NCBI GenBank assembly: GCA_001687465.1
Contig: LVLI01000202.1
Span: forward strand, 282,031-346,030
Length of the DNA: 64,000 nt
Origin: Halocafeteria seosinensis
Lineage: Eukaryota > Sar > Bigyra > Bicosoecida
Direction: 5' to 3'
The notes beneath the pieces were generated by a model. That model saw only the letters and a program-made list of their open reading frames with translations, did no database searches and was not told the origin of the DNA. Positions 9,957 to 21,816 of this stretch are shown here, in pieces. Position 1 is the stretch's first letter. The number at the start of each line of letters is the position of its first letter. Both the position numbers and the translations under genes were made by a program.

Positions 9957-12900
9957 TTATTCTTCTTGAGAGGACTTCTTCCTCGACTTCGCTCGCTCTT
10001 TCAAGTCTTGCATTTTATATTTCCGTTTGCGTTCCAAGCGCTTCTGAGGCTCGAACTTCTCCTGCTCCTTCTGAAGCTTTTGCATATGCTTTTCATGCTT
10101 CAGTTTAGCCGCCTCCTTTTCTTTCTGGGACTTGACATTCTTTAGAGTTTGTATCTGCTGCATGAACGCAGCTGCTTTTCGTTCTTCTGGCTCACGCACG
10201 ACGGCCCTGTAAAGGATAGGTGAAGAGGAATTGTCTGAGCATGTTAACAGCATCACTGGACGAACAGAATCTTCCAAACATACCTCTTCTGGGCATACGT
10301 TTGTTTCTGTTGCTTCTTCTCTTGTTTAGGCTTACTCTTGAATGGAAGGCTCGCTTGAAGGTTCTTTGGAATTTTCAGAGTATTAAATCGTCGGACGGGC
10401 CGCTCTATAGGACGATATTGGCTATCGGGATTTTGCTCAACGGGCTGAGCATATACTTTGCGCAAAACTCTTTGGGGCTTCATGAGAGCAAGCCCGTCTT
10501 GTTGGTAGCCGGCACTAGCACCAGCTGTTTTGTTACGCTGTTCGATAGACTCAGGGTCTAGAATTTCTGCTCTGCCGTTTTCCTCCACCGTACCATGCTG
10601 CTGTTCTTTACCGTTTTTCTTCCCTGTACCTTCGTTTGTCTGTTGTTGTTTTGCTGCGGCTGCCTCCGCTTGGAGTTCAGCCTTCCGTCGTTGCGCTCGG
10701 TCGGGGGGAGCGTAGAGCGTCGTGACAGGGTTGGAAAACTTCTTCGGAGTAACGGGAACCCAAGTCCGACAAAATACGATATCTGTATTCATTAAGCAAG
10801 GCAAGCATGAGCTGACTCCAAAGAGCAAATGCAAAATGGTTTGCTTCCGTACCTGAAGTCAAAATTTTGTCTTCAAAAGTTCCTCGAAATGTACCTGGGG
10901 GCCCCTCTTTTGCGGCTTTCTTTATTTGTCCTCGGATACCCGAAACCGTCCTCACAGAACCTCCTTCGAACTTGGCAACTTCCAATGGACTGTTAAACAT
11001 TCCTTTAATCAATGCAGTGTTCCGAAATATTTTGAATGGATACCCCACCAACTTAAGCTTCTTCATGATCTTGAAAGACTGATCTAGTTCCAACAAAATA
11101 CCTGTGGCAGCTATCCTGAATTGCGAAGCTTTGTTGCTCAGATTCTGAAACGCCATCAGTGGAGTGTTTGGTGGAGCAACTGGCCCGTATATCGCTGCTT
11201 GGCAATGCAAGTGCTCCGGTGTATACTTCAAATACCGCTGCCTCTCATTCTGGTCTTGGGTAAAGTAGACAGGTAAGCTTTGAAAGCGCCTCCAGCCAAT
11301 GCTAAATACAACCGGGTCGTTTGTTTTCAAAATCTTCGGATGCCATCTATGCCGCTTAAGGCGAAGCCGCATAAAAGCTTGTTGATCTTCCTGTGGTAGC
11401 AGAGCCCCCAGCAGAATTGGGGTCGAGGGCCGGAAATGATGGACAAATTCACAGGGAACTTCATGGATCTCAATTCGGATGTAGGCCCCTGGTGAGAATC
11501 CCTGGAACTTCGAGCGAGTGTGATCACCGAGGTTCTCTGTTTCCGCCTTGTTCAGATCCTGTTGCTTCGTCCACTGGCTTTCCAACTTCCTACCTTCATC
11601 TTCTTCTTCACCCTCATCTTCTTCTTCTCCCTTGTCTTCATTCTCCTCGGATTCGCTTCCACTGTCCAAGCTCTTGCCACTTTGCTTCTTTGAATCGTAC
11701 GCGGCATCAAATTTCTGCTTCAGCTGGGCTTTCTCCGCTCGAGCTCGTGATGCCTCATCGTCGTGGCTGCCGTTAGCCGGAGTTTGCTGCATCTCTAGGT
11801 CTTCAAAATCACCCATGGCATCATCCGAATCATCTCCATTAGTTTGATTTAGTAGTTCTTTATTCCAAGAACCCGTGACAAAACGGTTTCTTATAGATTC
11901 ACGAATGTCCTCGTCTTCCCAGTCCCGGAGGTTTGCACGAGGTCGGCAGACGCAAGTGTCTAGCGAGTTTATCGTGCTGTAATCAACATCGAACGCTGGA
12001 GAATCACCAGGGGACTTGTAACGTGTAGACACTGCCACAGCTTTTGCTATTTCGGTTTTGTCGATGACACCGATTCCCTTGTACACAGCGAAGTCACGCA
12101 AGATGGTCATTACACTGGAAGAGTCAGTTATTTGCGACGACGATTGGGACGGGGGTTTCTCCTTTTGTTTCCGCTGTACGACTGAGGGGTCTTGCCGCTT
12201 TATCCGGAACAGCTCATCTTCATCGCTGTCTTCTTCTAGCTGAGATAGATCATCCCCATTCAGAACTTTGGTAGTTTGCTCCGTTAGAGCCGAAGTATCG
12301 TACGCTAAATCAGCGAGGTTTATGTTTTCTTTCTGACGCTGACGGAAGTCCTTGACGGCTTGTCGCCACAAGGAGCTTTTTCCTGTTTCTCTACCACTGC
12401 TTTCTCCGCTTTCACCCTCACTCTCCTCTTCGCTAGATTCGGAACTGTTTGTGCCTTTATTGTCTGTATTGCCATAGCCTTCACCGTCATTAAAATTGAC
12501 ATGATCGTCCTCATCATCTTCGCTTCCCTCGTCAGATGCCTCTTCCGAGTCTTCGGATAGTTGCGGCCCGTTTTCTTCGTCATTATAACCTGAGTTGCTT
12601 TGAAGCTTGGCATCCTCCTCATCTGAGTCATCAGTTCCAGCAGCATCCACTTCGTCTCCGTTATTGCGATCACCGCCAGGAAACACCGCACGCCTCCTGG
12701 TGCGTCCATTCTCATCTTCTTTCAAGACCTCGTTCGGACCACTCGAGCTTTCATTTCCCTTATGTTTTATGTAGGAAGCTGCCTCCTCTTCCGAAATTGG
12801 CTTCGTATTCTTGAATAACGAAAGCGGGGCCTGCTGCATATTGTCGTCGATGCCCTTATGCAGACCTTGAAGTGATTTCACCATTTCTATACCTTCACCT

Positions 12901-14429
12901 TGTTGCTGTGATTCATTGGAGCTGTATTGTAATTGGTCCTCGTCATCCTTCCTAACAAGCGAATTCGCATCACTCAATTGCGAGTCGGCGATATTGATAT
13001 ATACTGCATCATTATCATACATGACACGCCCTACATTTGCCTGTGGTGCGAACAACAACGTCTCTTTGGCGTTTAGGCTGCGTCTGATCTGGCCTTTCTG
13101 TGGGTCTTTTTCTGGAAGCGGAACCGGATCGTCGAGAGCAGATACATCTTCGACATCGAAGTCTCCGGCACCAGCTAAATGGACGCGCTGGCCAAATTTT
13201 AGGTGAGTACCGCGAACAAAGCCGTAGAAGGCAATCTTCCGATTCGTTGTGGGGTCTTCTTGGACTTCTCCTGGGTTTGTCATATCCTGTGACAACACAA
13301 ACGAGTCATAGGGTATCGAAACGTTATGCATTTGACCGAACTACACAAATCTTACCTCAAACCGGTCTACTAGCACATGGGGATGCGTGCTTCTCCATGA
13401 CAATGGTCTGACCTTCATGCGGGACAGGAACAAGGACAAATTATGCACCTCGTTCTTCGGATATTGTCCGTGGATTAAGCCAGAGAAATAAAAAAGCTTT
13501 GCACCCTGTGTCACCTCAGCATTGAATCGATTCTTCAAATCCTTTTTAGTTCTTCGCATTGTTGTAACGTTCTTAAATTTGTCTACATGAGTTAGCACTC
13601 CCATGACTTTCGGAAACCCATGCACTTGCAAAATATTCAGGAACTCGAATGTTTCCATTTCAAAGCCGAAGCTCGCGTCTATCATAAGCAATGCCAAATC
13701 TGTTACTTTTGCTATGTCCTGCAAGGTCCCAGTAAGTAAACAAACAAAACGAAAACAAGCCCACCATGCTGCCAAAAATATGTACGTACGATCATGGCGT
13801 TAAGATCGTTCGGACATTCGAAGAAAGTGATTCTGCGCTTCTTTCCACAAACCACAGTTATTGGCCCCTTGACATCGTTCAGTGGATACCTTGTAAATTT
13901 CTTTACTAAAGCCTGCACCACAAACCACCATGTATTAAATAAAAATAAATAGTGTCAGCATATTCCAAATAGACGACGGAGCAGAGAGAAGCAACACGTG
14001 ACATAAACAAGAGTTCAGTTCCAATACACTAACCTTTATCAGTGTGCTCTTGCCGACTTTTGGAGGTCCCATTACTGTCACCACCATCGGAGGTGCAGTA
14101 TCAGGGTCGGTTCTGTTGACTATGGGTACATGCTCCTTGCGGTGGCTGATGTCCAAATTCCGCTGTATCTGACGATGCGCTCGTCCGAATTTGGCCACTC
14201 CAAAAGCCTGTAGTTAAAGGAATGAAACGGTTTCGATACATATACTCCATTCGAAAAGCAATAAAATGAAGTATAATGAAGCTCCTCATACTTTGGGGTT
14301 TTTACGTGATTCCTTGGTCGATACGTCCTTATTTTGCTTCTTTTTCTTGTGCGCATCGCGTTTCGATGCTTTCGCACCGCTCTTCGGGGTGCGGTGGGGC
14401 TTATTAGACTGGTCCTTGGTAGCTTCCAT
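9957..14429 (-). CDS. BMS1: Ribosome biogenesis GTPase BMS1
   Basis: Seven minus-strand exons (14292-14429, 14034-14207, 13790-13912, 13356-13718, 10853-13286, 10284-10782, 9957-10206) join in phase to 1,326 residues; yeast and human proteins are ~1,180-1,280. The N-terminus is basic (nucleolar targeting), followed by the GTPase domain with the P-loop GPPKVGKSTL near residue 92 and LLMIDASFGFEMETFEFLNI, then GVLTHVDKF as the nucleotide-base motif. The long exon 5 starts with the EF-Tu-like domain 2 (GFVRGTHLKFGQRVH) and runs through an acidic, Ser-rich linker to the conserved C-terminal half (GAYIRIEIHEVPCEFV, HRWHPKILKTNDPVVFSIGW). Exon 6 begins DIVFCRTWVPV and the tail ends in the AVVREPEERKAAAF motif. 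BMS1 binds RCL1 and U3 and drives early 40S assembly in the nucleolus. Confidence 0.96.
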
Positions 14430-14964
14430 CGTCCTTATGCAAGCTATAAAGGGTTTTAGTCCTTCCAGAGGCTGTCTTGTTGAACTTGGGAAGTCGGTGT
14501 CACTGCCGTGCACTCGATTTCAAGACCTTCCACAGTTCAATTCCCGTCACAATGTATCCAATGCTCGTTATCCAACGTGCTACCACCCCAACGCCAGCAT
14601 CACATTCATGTTCCTCTTGCAATAGACTGCCTATTGGAGGAGCCCTCCAAAGTTGAAGTTCGGAGGGCAACGAAATGTTTGACGCCTTATATGGAAGTTG
14701 CTACAAATCACATATACATAGTGTATAAGCTTTGTGCTTACGAGATGGCAGCAGTACCGTGCAGAGTTTATAACTTTGATAATTCTCGTGGGAGACACGG
14801 AGTGCTGGGGTAGACTCGCAAAACATGGTGCAACACATACACATGTGTCCCGTATGTACGAATTACGGTCATGACGTGACTGAATCAGAGGGAAAAAGCC
14901 GTCATTGGACGAAGCGGTGGCAATTCAATCGCTTGGGAGAGTCACTATTTTGACGGCCACAGCC
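14430..14964. other. Divergent intergenic region BMS1/glycosyltransferase
   Basis: Both flanking genes start here. An ATGACGTGAC element at about 14870-14879 resembles a bZIP site and lies ~90 bp before the glycosyltransferase start. Open frames in the middle have no recognisable relatives and no splice-consistent continuation. Confidence 0.4.
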
Positions 14965-16178
14965 ATGAGGGTACGGAGACGCATGGAGTATACTTCGTGC
15001 ATTGTGGCACTTGCACTTACTGTGCTTGGCTATTCTGAAGCAACGATACATAGACGCCTCCCATTTAGTGCGATGATACCCTCCGAAGGGATAAAGCGAA
15101 TGAAAGATCTGCTACACTACCGCTCGCTCGATAACGTTGAACGTGTCGCCGCGGACGAAAACTCTACCATACATGTCTACACCTATGCGACATCCGCCGA
15201 GAGTCCAGTCCCCGAAGCTTTCTGTCGAATGCTACGGTCAGCGTTGGTAAACAACGTGAGCATTGCAGTACTTGGGTGGGGAATGCCGTGGAGTAGAGTA
15301 AACGGTATGACCCAAAAGGTATGAGTTCTCCGCTCTCACCCTCGTTTCGTTCTTAGCGTCGTTAATTCCTGGCTCCGCAGATACTGGCGATTTGGTATGA
15401 AGTACATATGCTTTCCTCTACGGATGATATCGTGTCATTCGCTGACGGTTACGATGTGCTATGGACGCGTTCGAGCGAATTTCTTAAAGAAACTTTTGAA
15501 AGAGTCGAAAAGAGAACCAAGAAAAGCATGATTTTCAGCGCAGAATGCGCATGCTTCCCTCCATGGCGGGGAGCTGCTGGCCATCAGTGGTGCCACGAAG
15601 ACTATCCTAATGTTCCAACTGGAATGCGCAGCCTGTATAAGTTCTTGAATAGTGGTGGCTGGATTGGCAGAGTTTGGGCCGCCCGCAACGTACTCGATAG
15701 GGTCATCTTAAAACTGCTCGACGTTGAACCGGGTACCCATTATGGTGTCACGAATGACCAGATAATAATAGCAAAAATGTTCGTTGAGGGAGAAATGCCA
15801 GACTTCGTGGGTCTTGACTACGAGACAGAGATGTTCCAAAGCATGAACAGTTGGCAGCAGTGTCAACCCTTAAGAGAGGTTCTCTTCGACCGTAGCGAGA
15901 ATAACTGGATACACATCCCTCGAGAACATGGCAGCGCCACAAAGCCTGCGATGCTTCACTTTCCGGGAGAGGCAAAAGAAATATTCTATCGGATTGAATC
16001 ACTTTCTTGGTGGTACAATAAATCTTCTGGGACAATGAGCCCCATAAATCGGCCACAGGTACCAGTTATCGCTAACAATCACCGCTCCGTCATCAATGTT
16101 CTAGATGTATGCTCCTCAAAGTCATTCTCGCAGGCGATGACTCTTCGGATACGCTTTAATAAAGGCAATGCACCGTGA
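14965..16178 (+). CDS. Secretory glycosyltransferase of the PLOD N-terminal (collagen glycosyltransferase-like) family
   Basis: Two exons (14965-15318, 15381-16178) give 383 residues. The chosen ATG opens a basic stretch followed by a hydrophobic segment (YTSCIVALALTVLGY), a signal peptide or type II anchor; an upstream in-frame ATG at 14905 would bury it. The catalytic core shows the acidic metal-binding motif FADGYDVLWT, then CFPPWRGAAG, a conserved YKFLNSGGWIG strand, VTNDQ and MLHFPGEAK near the end. This order matches the glucosyltransferase domain of lysyl hydroxylases (PLOD) and related enzymes that use a nucleotide sugar and a divalent metal in the ER/Golgi lumen. There is no 2-oxoglutarate-dioxygenase half. 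The acceptor is unknown; a cell-wall or secreted glycoprotein is possible. Confidence 0.8.
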
Positions 16179-16201
16179 GTCCGGGTTAACTAGACTGCCC
16201 C

Positions 16202-18282
16202 TCACTGTTTCGACAGACCTACGACGTAATCATGATCGTCACAGCACTGTTTGATCAAACTTATGCTGTCAGAACTGTAATCGGTGCAGTTATTCTTGAA
16301 TATTCGGAAGGACTCTTGACGCAATTCATCCATCTTCTCTGCGGTGTTCGAAGAGGTTTCGTCGCCTTCCAGGGTAGACTTTTCAACTGCTTCAACGAAA
16401 ACGCCGATACGGTCAAACACATGTCTTACATCATCAAGCTCACCAGCGTATCCAATGCCCCTGTTCTTCAGTGCAGGTATGCTGCTCTCGTCAAAGCTGC
16501 TCAAAGACGAGGCCTGGGTGCCAGTGTCAGGAGCAGCTTCAGTATCTACGGTGGCATCGTCATCATCGCTTTGTTCGGTGGCCGAGGCTTCAGAAGAGTT
16601 CACTCCAAAACTGGAAAGGATGAATTCATCGCGCTGCTTCCGGGAGTGCCGCAGAGTATCACTTATGCGCTTAAAATTGCGGTAGTAGTATGTTTTCTGT
16701 CTCTTGATAAAGTCTAATCGCGACTTAAGTTGCTCCACCTTTGACCGAGCAACACCGTATTGGGTGCGCAATTCTTGTGTTTGTTTTGACTGCACTCCGA
16801 GACCAAGAGTAATAAAATTGTCTTTTCATATGCTAGACAACCAAAACATACCTGATACTGACACTCACTGCCCTTCTGACGGCGCTCGTTCTGCAACGGA
16901 AAGATTCAACACATTCAGTCCCTGAGGAAGTTGTGGTGTTTCCTTTTTTAAATCATCTTACATCAACCACACTTTGGATACGTCCTCGCTCTATCTCCGC
17001 CTCGCTAATTTGTGTTTCTAAATTTATGCATACCTTCTCATAACTTTCGTACCTGGGACAGCTCCATAGAACTCATTCAAAGACCACTATGCTAAACATA
17101 CAGAAGCTGACGTAATATCGCTTACCGTGCAATCATGTTCTCTAGTTTTGACTGAAGATCTAGTGTAACGTCGCGCAACTGGCAAAATGCCTCGCGAAGT
17201 ACACCTCTCTGAGTTGGCATAGTCTTTGGCTCGTTCCTATGGCGAGGAGAGCGACTCCCAGGTTCCGGTTCATCATCTGCAGTATCGTCCTGATAGGGAA
17301 AAATACACTTCACTTGTAAAACCCAATGGAAAGGCTACCTCGAAGTTTCATCTAACGTACACTATCAACACTATCAACTGATAGTTTCCTGTTAGTGTCA
17401 GAAGATCCTCGGGTGTCTCGGTCTGGGTCTTCAAGTGTTTCAATCACTCGACTGAGGCTCGGACCAACCCTTTCAATTTTACATAGAGCAGGGCCTATAC
17501 TTAGAACGAAGTTCTTAGAAAACTGCAAGAATTCGTCGGTATTTGCATCCTGCAAGTTGGTGACAGACGAACAAACTCTTTGCCAAGATTGTATCAAACG
17601 CAATCACAGCAAACGGTGGCCAATACTTACGATCTCTGGGTCAGCTATTAGCATGAGTTGCTGCATGTATTCCTCCAGCATTCTCCTGATGTGGATCGGG
17701 CATCAAAAAAAAAATAAAAAATCCACCCACCGTGCCCAACATCGAAACTGGGTACGCACCTCCGTTCTTTCAGGATATCATCATCATATTTGCTACCTCC
17801 AAAGGGAAACTGCGTCCGGAAGCAATTGAACCACTCATATGAGGCGAGACAATGATGGTTCATTTGCTTACCTTGCGTGACGGCAGCTGAGGCAATTCCG
17901 ACTTCTTATACTTTTTCAAGAGGGTTTTATGTAGCCCCAAGAATTCCTTGTAGCGGCGCTGTAGAGTCCAATTGATGCTCCCTCGAGCCACAGTTATCGT
18001 ATAGACCACGTATTCCTTCAGTTTCTGATAGGAAGGGATAGCAATTCGAACATCAGCTCCATTGTTGATGGCCCGATTCAGTTCCTGGATCATTTCCTGG
18101 CTGGCGGTGAACTCTGTCTCATCCTTGTATTCCTGCTGAAACGAGTATTCACGCGGTGTCTCCTCCTCATCGTCCTCTGAATCACTGTGGGCGCCTGCAG
18201 AGCCATTATACGACGACGGCTGGTGCTGTCGAGTTGAATAGTGTTGGCTGAAAGGGTTGTATTGTTGCGGATATGCACTCAT
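16202..18282 (-). CDS. PX-domain sorting nexin (SNX/Vps5-like)
   Basis: Minus strand, at least six exons. Exon 1 (17872-18282) encodes a Gln/Ser-rich N-terminus, an acidic patch and the first half of a PX domain: YVVYTITVARGSINWTLQRR, then YKEFLGLHKTLLKKY. The next exons continue FPFGGSKYDDDILKERR and RMLEEYMQQLMLIADPEI, the conserved PX helices after the membrane loop. The remaining exons (approximately 17122-17600 and 16202-16795) carry long amphipathic helices (LREAFCQLRDVTLDLQSKLE; RSKVEQLKSRLDFIKRQKTY) consistent with a BAR-type dimerisation region. Sorting nexins of this type bind PI3P on endosomes and shape retrograde tubules. One acceptor (start of the ~17590 exon) is not resolved in phase. 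It shares an 85-bp divergent promoter with the next gene. Confidence 0.78.
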
Positions 18283-18367
18283 TGTTAGTTTCCTCCTGTT
18301 AATGCTAATATATACACATATATATATACCAATCCATGTATGAGAAAACGAAATATAATCAACCTGG
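18283..18367. promoter_or_regulatory. 85-bp divergent promoter with TA-rich core
   Basis: Only 85 bp separate the start codons of the sorting nexin (minus) and the CNB-like coiled-coil gene (plus). The interval contains an alternating TA tract (atatatacacatatatatata) around 18306-18328. Both promoters and both 5' UTRs must fit here or overlap the neighbouring gene. Confidence 0.5.
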
Positions 18368-21300
18368 ATGGCGTCTCGAAAATTCAGAAACCTGTTTAAT
18401 CGACAGCACCAGCAGCCTCAACACCACAGAGGAGATGGGACTACAACTACAACTACAGCCGTATACAGCGGTACAACAGAGCAGGAGGCGGTGGTCTCCC
18501 GGGAGAATATGGAGGAGGAGGAGGAGCCCCAGGAACCGTATTCCCCTTCGCATACTCTAGGTTTCAACACGAAAGAAATGACCCGAGAGGACCTCATCAA
18601 AGCGCTGGAGAGCACTTCAGCCGCCCGAGATGATGCCGTCCGTCTGCTTAAGACTGCCTCCGAGGAGAATGGAACAGGGACTCTCCTGGCGGACATGAAG
18701 GGCGAATTGGACCAATGGAGACAAGAAGCCGGTCACCTGATATGCCAGCAATCCAACGCGCATGATCAAGAACCTCGACTGACTATGGTGTTGAAGCCGG
18801 AAGATCTGCGAACGGTGCAACTACGATTGGATCAATGCCGGGCTTCCATAAGTGACCTCGAGACTCGATTATGCAACAATCAGGAAACAATTGATTCGCT
18901 CCGAGTAAGTTGATGCTGGTTTATTGTCTCAGCCAAGAACAGTTTTATTTTCACGGTGAAACTGCCAATCATTTACTGTTGGGATTGATTTGATACAGAA
19001 AACTGTAAATACATTGCAAATCCAAAACTCAGCGCTGAGGGCGGATAATAACTATCTGAGGACTAAAGTTGTTCGCTCCAGCTCCAGACGTAGTGCCGCT
19101 ACACGCGAAATGCCAGGAACAATTGGATCTATGCGAAATCGTGCGTCAAGCACGGAACAGTCAGCCCACCCCAAGCAACAGTATTTTTCTTTGCCTCAAT
19201 TAGAAAGAGAAAAGGAAAGAAGATCATCAATGGACTCCGCCAGACCCCAATTTGTGCACACGTTAAAGAACGAGCTTGGGGAGGATGCAGCACTCCAGCA
19301 AGAACGCTCAGCGGAGAACAGCAGTAACGTGGCTACACGGAGATCGTCAACATGTTCGACATCGTCAGACATCGACTCATGCAGTGGGAAAGAAATTGAT
19401 GTACGAAGTGGTAATGTACCAGCGCAAGCCCAGCTGGACTTGTCGACGTCCCCAATATCCTCGTTCGCGGAACAGGACACGTACCGCCCGTCGTTCGACG
19501 GGAGGGAATCACTTGATTTTTCTCTTGATGAGTGGGCAGAGTTTAGTTCGGCGTCTACTGTGTGCCCCAAAGAGCAAACCTTTGACGCCGCGGCCAAGAC
19601 TGCTGAAACGTCGCAAGCTGTTGGCAACGGTGCAGTTTCGGTCTCAGCGGAACCTCAAAAGCTCAGTGTCAAGCCACCTGCTCCTTCCAAGGGCAATCAT
19701 CGTCGGGTGCGATCAGACATGGTATATCGTCAACAGTCAGGTGGGTGGAACCTCAGTCTAAATGGAGGAGTGTGCGATTCTTTAGAGCAGATTGCGGAGG
19801 AGGCTAGCTTAGGGCCTGAGGGCTCAGCTAGCAACCCTTCAACAGATATTGAGGGTTCTCCAAGCAAGAGCAGTGAGTTCCAATTCTCACCGATGGGTCA
19901 ACGATATCATTCTAGGAAGCACGGCAAGGCTTTGGATCCCATTTTTAGGAACATTCCCCTTTTCAATAGCTTGGATAGGTAAGTTCGTCCTTTTGAAAGT
20001 ACCACCAAAGTCTGCAGGGCATTGCACGCGTGTACTTGCAACAGGACCGAGCAAACAATTCTGGCGAATAGGTTTGAGATGCGACGGTATTCTGATCAAG
20101 ACTGTGTCCACTGTGCCGACGATCCCGCTGGCAACTTTTTCGTTGTGGTTGAAGGTACGTTATGTTCCTCGACACATCGTTTTATACTTGTGTACTCATT
20201 TTAGGCTCGTTTCAGGCTGCGTAACCGCCCTACCGGGCCTATCTAGGGACACGTTTTCCGAGCAGGACATGAGCCAAACTCGACGCTTCACAGAGGGGGA
20301 CTATTTCCTTGGCGAAGAGATTCAGGATGGTCAGGCCATAGCTAGGGGAGAAAGTTCCTGTTTGCTTCTTCCGTCTGGTGTATTGACACAGGTTCTTGAG
20401 GTATGTACTGCTCTTATAGCCTTGTAGCGACACTTCCACTATCTTCTTAGACTTCGTTCCACAGTGGTTTGCAAATGCAAGGAGGATGTCTGACATGGTT
20501 GAAGAAGCTAATCTGAAGACGAATCCACAGCAACAACAAATGATCAGCAGCATGCAAACAGAGCTTCAAAACGCTAGAGAATTCAAGACACTCCAGTCGG
20601 TTCTTCGGCGACACAGCTCTACCGCTCGCGCCATTCCCTTAAGCAAGAGCAAGAAAGATGATACTGTCGCATTCTATTACCAGCTGCAGCAAGTACGTGT
20701 AGTCTCATTTTTGAGTTATATTATTCGGATTTAGCACATGATTTACTTGGGTTGTTTTGTGCTTTGTTCAGGCCAATACAGATCTCATTCGGGAAGAATC
20801 GGTGTTGCTAAATGGGTGCAGTTTCAAGCTAGGGAGTCAAGAGCGCCTAAATTCTTTTTTTGCAGCACTCAAGGAGACTCTCTCCCAAAAGCTATCTTCT
20901 ATAGTGAATGTCGAGAACTTTGCTCGCGTAGGTGTGTTTTCGGACGGTGAACAGGTGATTCAGAGTATCCTTGAGAACCTGACGAACACCGTTATAGTAT
21001 CTGCATGCCGGACTGAAGCAGGCGGGGCAAGTTATGCACATTGCTTAAAGCTGCTTGGTAATAACCCGCATATAAACCTTACAAGTGATTCATCTTCTTC
21101 TTCGCCTACGGACATTGTTATCCAAGAAGGGTATATCCAGATACAAAGCGAGAATATGTATCGTTTACTATGGTCCCGACATAGGCACGAAGAGACGTTT
21201 CCGGCTGAAGATGAAGACGCAACGCCATTGTGTGGCTTGCTGCGTGCAGTTAGTACAGAAACGATAACAATTCATCCTCTCCGTGAAGCAGAAGCTACCC

Positions 21301-21665
21301 CACACTCCCAGGAGTGTTCCCAAGGGCAGGAAGGGGGCAAGTTATCCAAGCTATTTCTCAGCAGGGGCAAAAAGAAACGGAACACTCTAATGGCTCCCCG
21401 CTCTTCCCACGATATTCCTCTTTCCCGCGAAGGGACATTGGATGGAGATAGCGGCGAGGTTAATGCATTTTCTAAGAAACCGAAAGGAGGCATATGGACT
21501 ACTCTTCTGAACCGAAAAGGGCGTTCACGGGATACCAAAGCAAATCAAAATCAAGCAGACCCCGGTGCTTTGTCGACAATGAATCAGCAAGAAGAAGACT
21601 GCCAGCGGTTTGTAGATCGTTATTTTGAGAGATACCTACGCATTCTCTGTAAACCTGTGGAATGA
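18368..21665 (+). CDS. Coiled-coil protein with a cyclic-nucleotide-binding-like domain
   Basis: Six exons (18368-18904, 18999-19978, 20018-20154, 20216-20400, 20465-20692, 20772-21665) join in phase to 986 residues. Residues ~1-220 contain a Thr/Gln-rich start and helices with coiled-coil spacing. Residues ~220-490 are Ser-rich and look disordered. Residues ~495-620 look like a cNMP-binding (CNB) beta-roll: PIFRNIPLFNSLD opens it, GNFFVVVEG is the canonical strand-turn, and YFLGEEI with the following QAIARGESSCLLL sits where the phosphate-binding cassette (FGELAL...PRAA) should be. The usual Arg that binds the cyclic phosphate is not in place. The C-terminal ~290 residues (VLLNGCSFKLGSQERLNSFF onward) are unrecognised. 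No kinase or channel domain is present. Function unknown. Confidence 0.7.
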
Positions 21666-21816
21666 TTGATCAGCATTTCATTAAATCATATAGAGAAGAC
21701 ATGGAAGTGAAAATACAATAGAAGCGATACAAGCTAAGATGCGGATACAAGATGAGAACCAGTAACGATACAGGATAAGGTTCAGAGGAATGATACAAGA
21801 AGAATGATGGTTCTGT

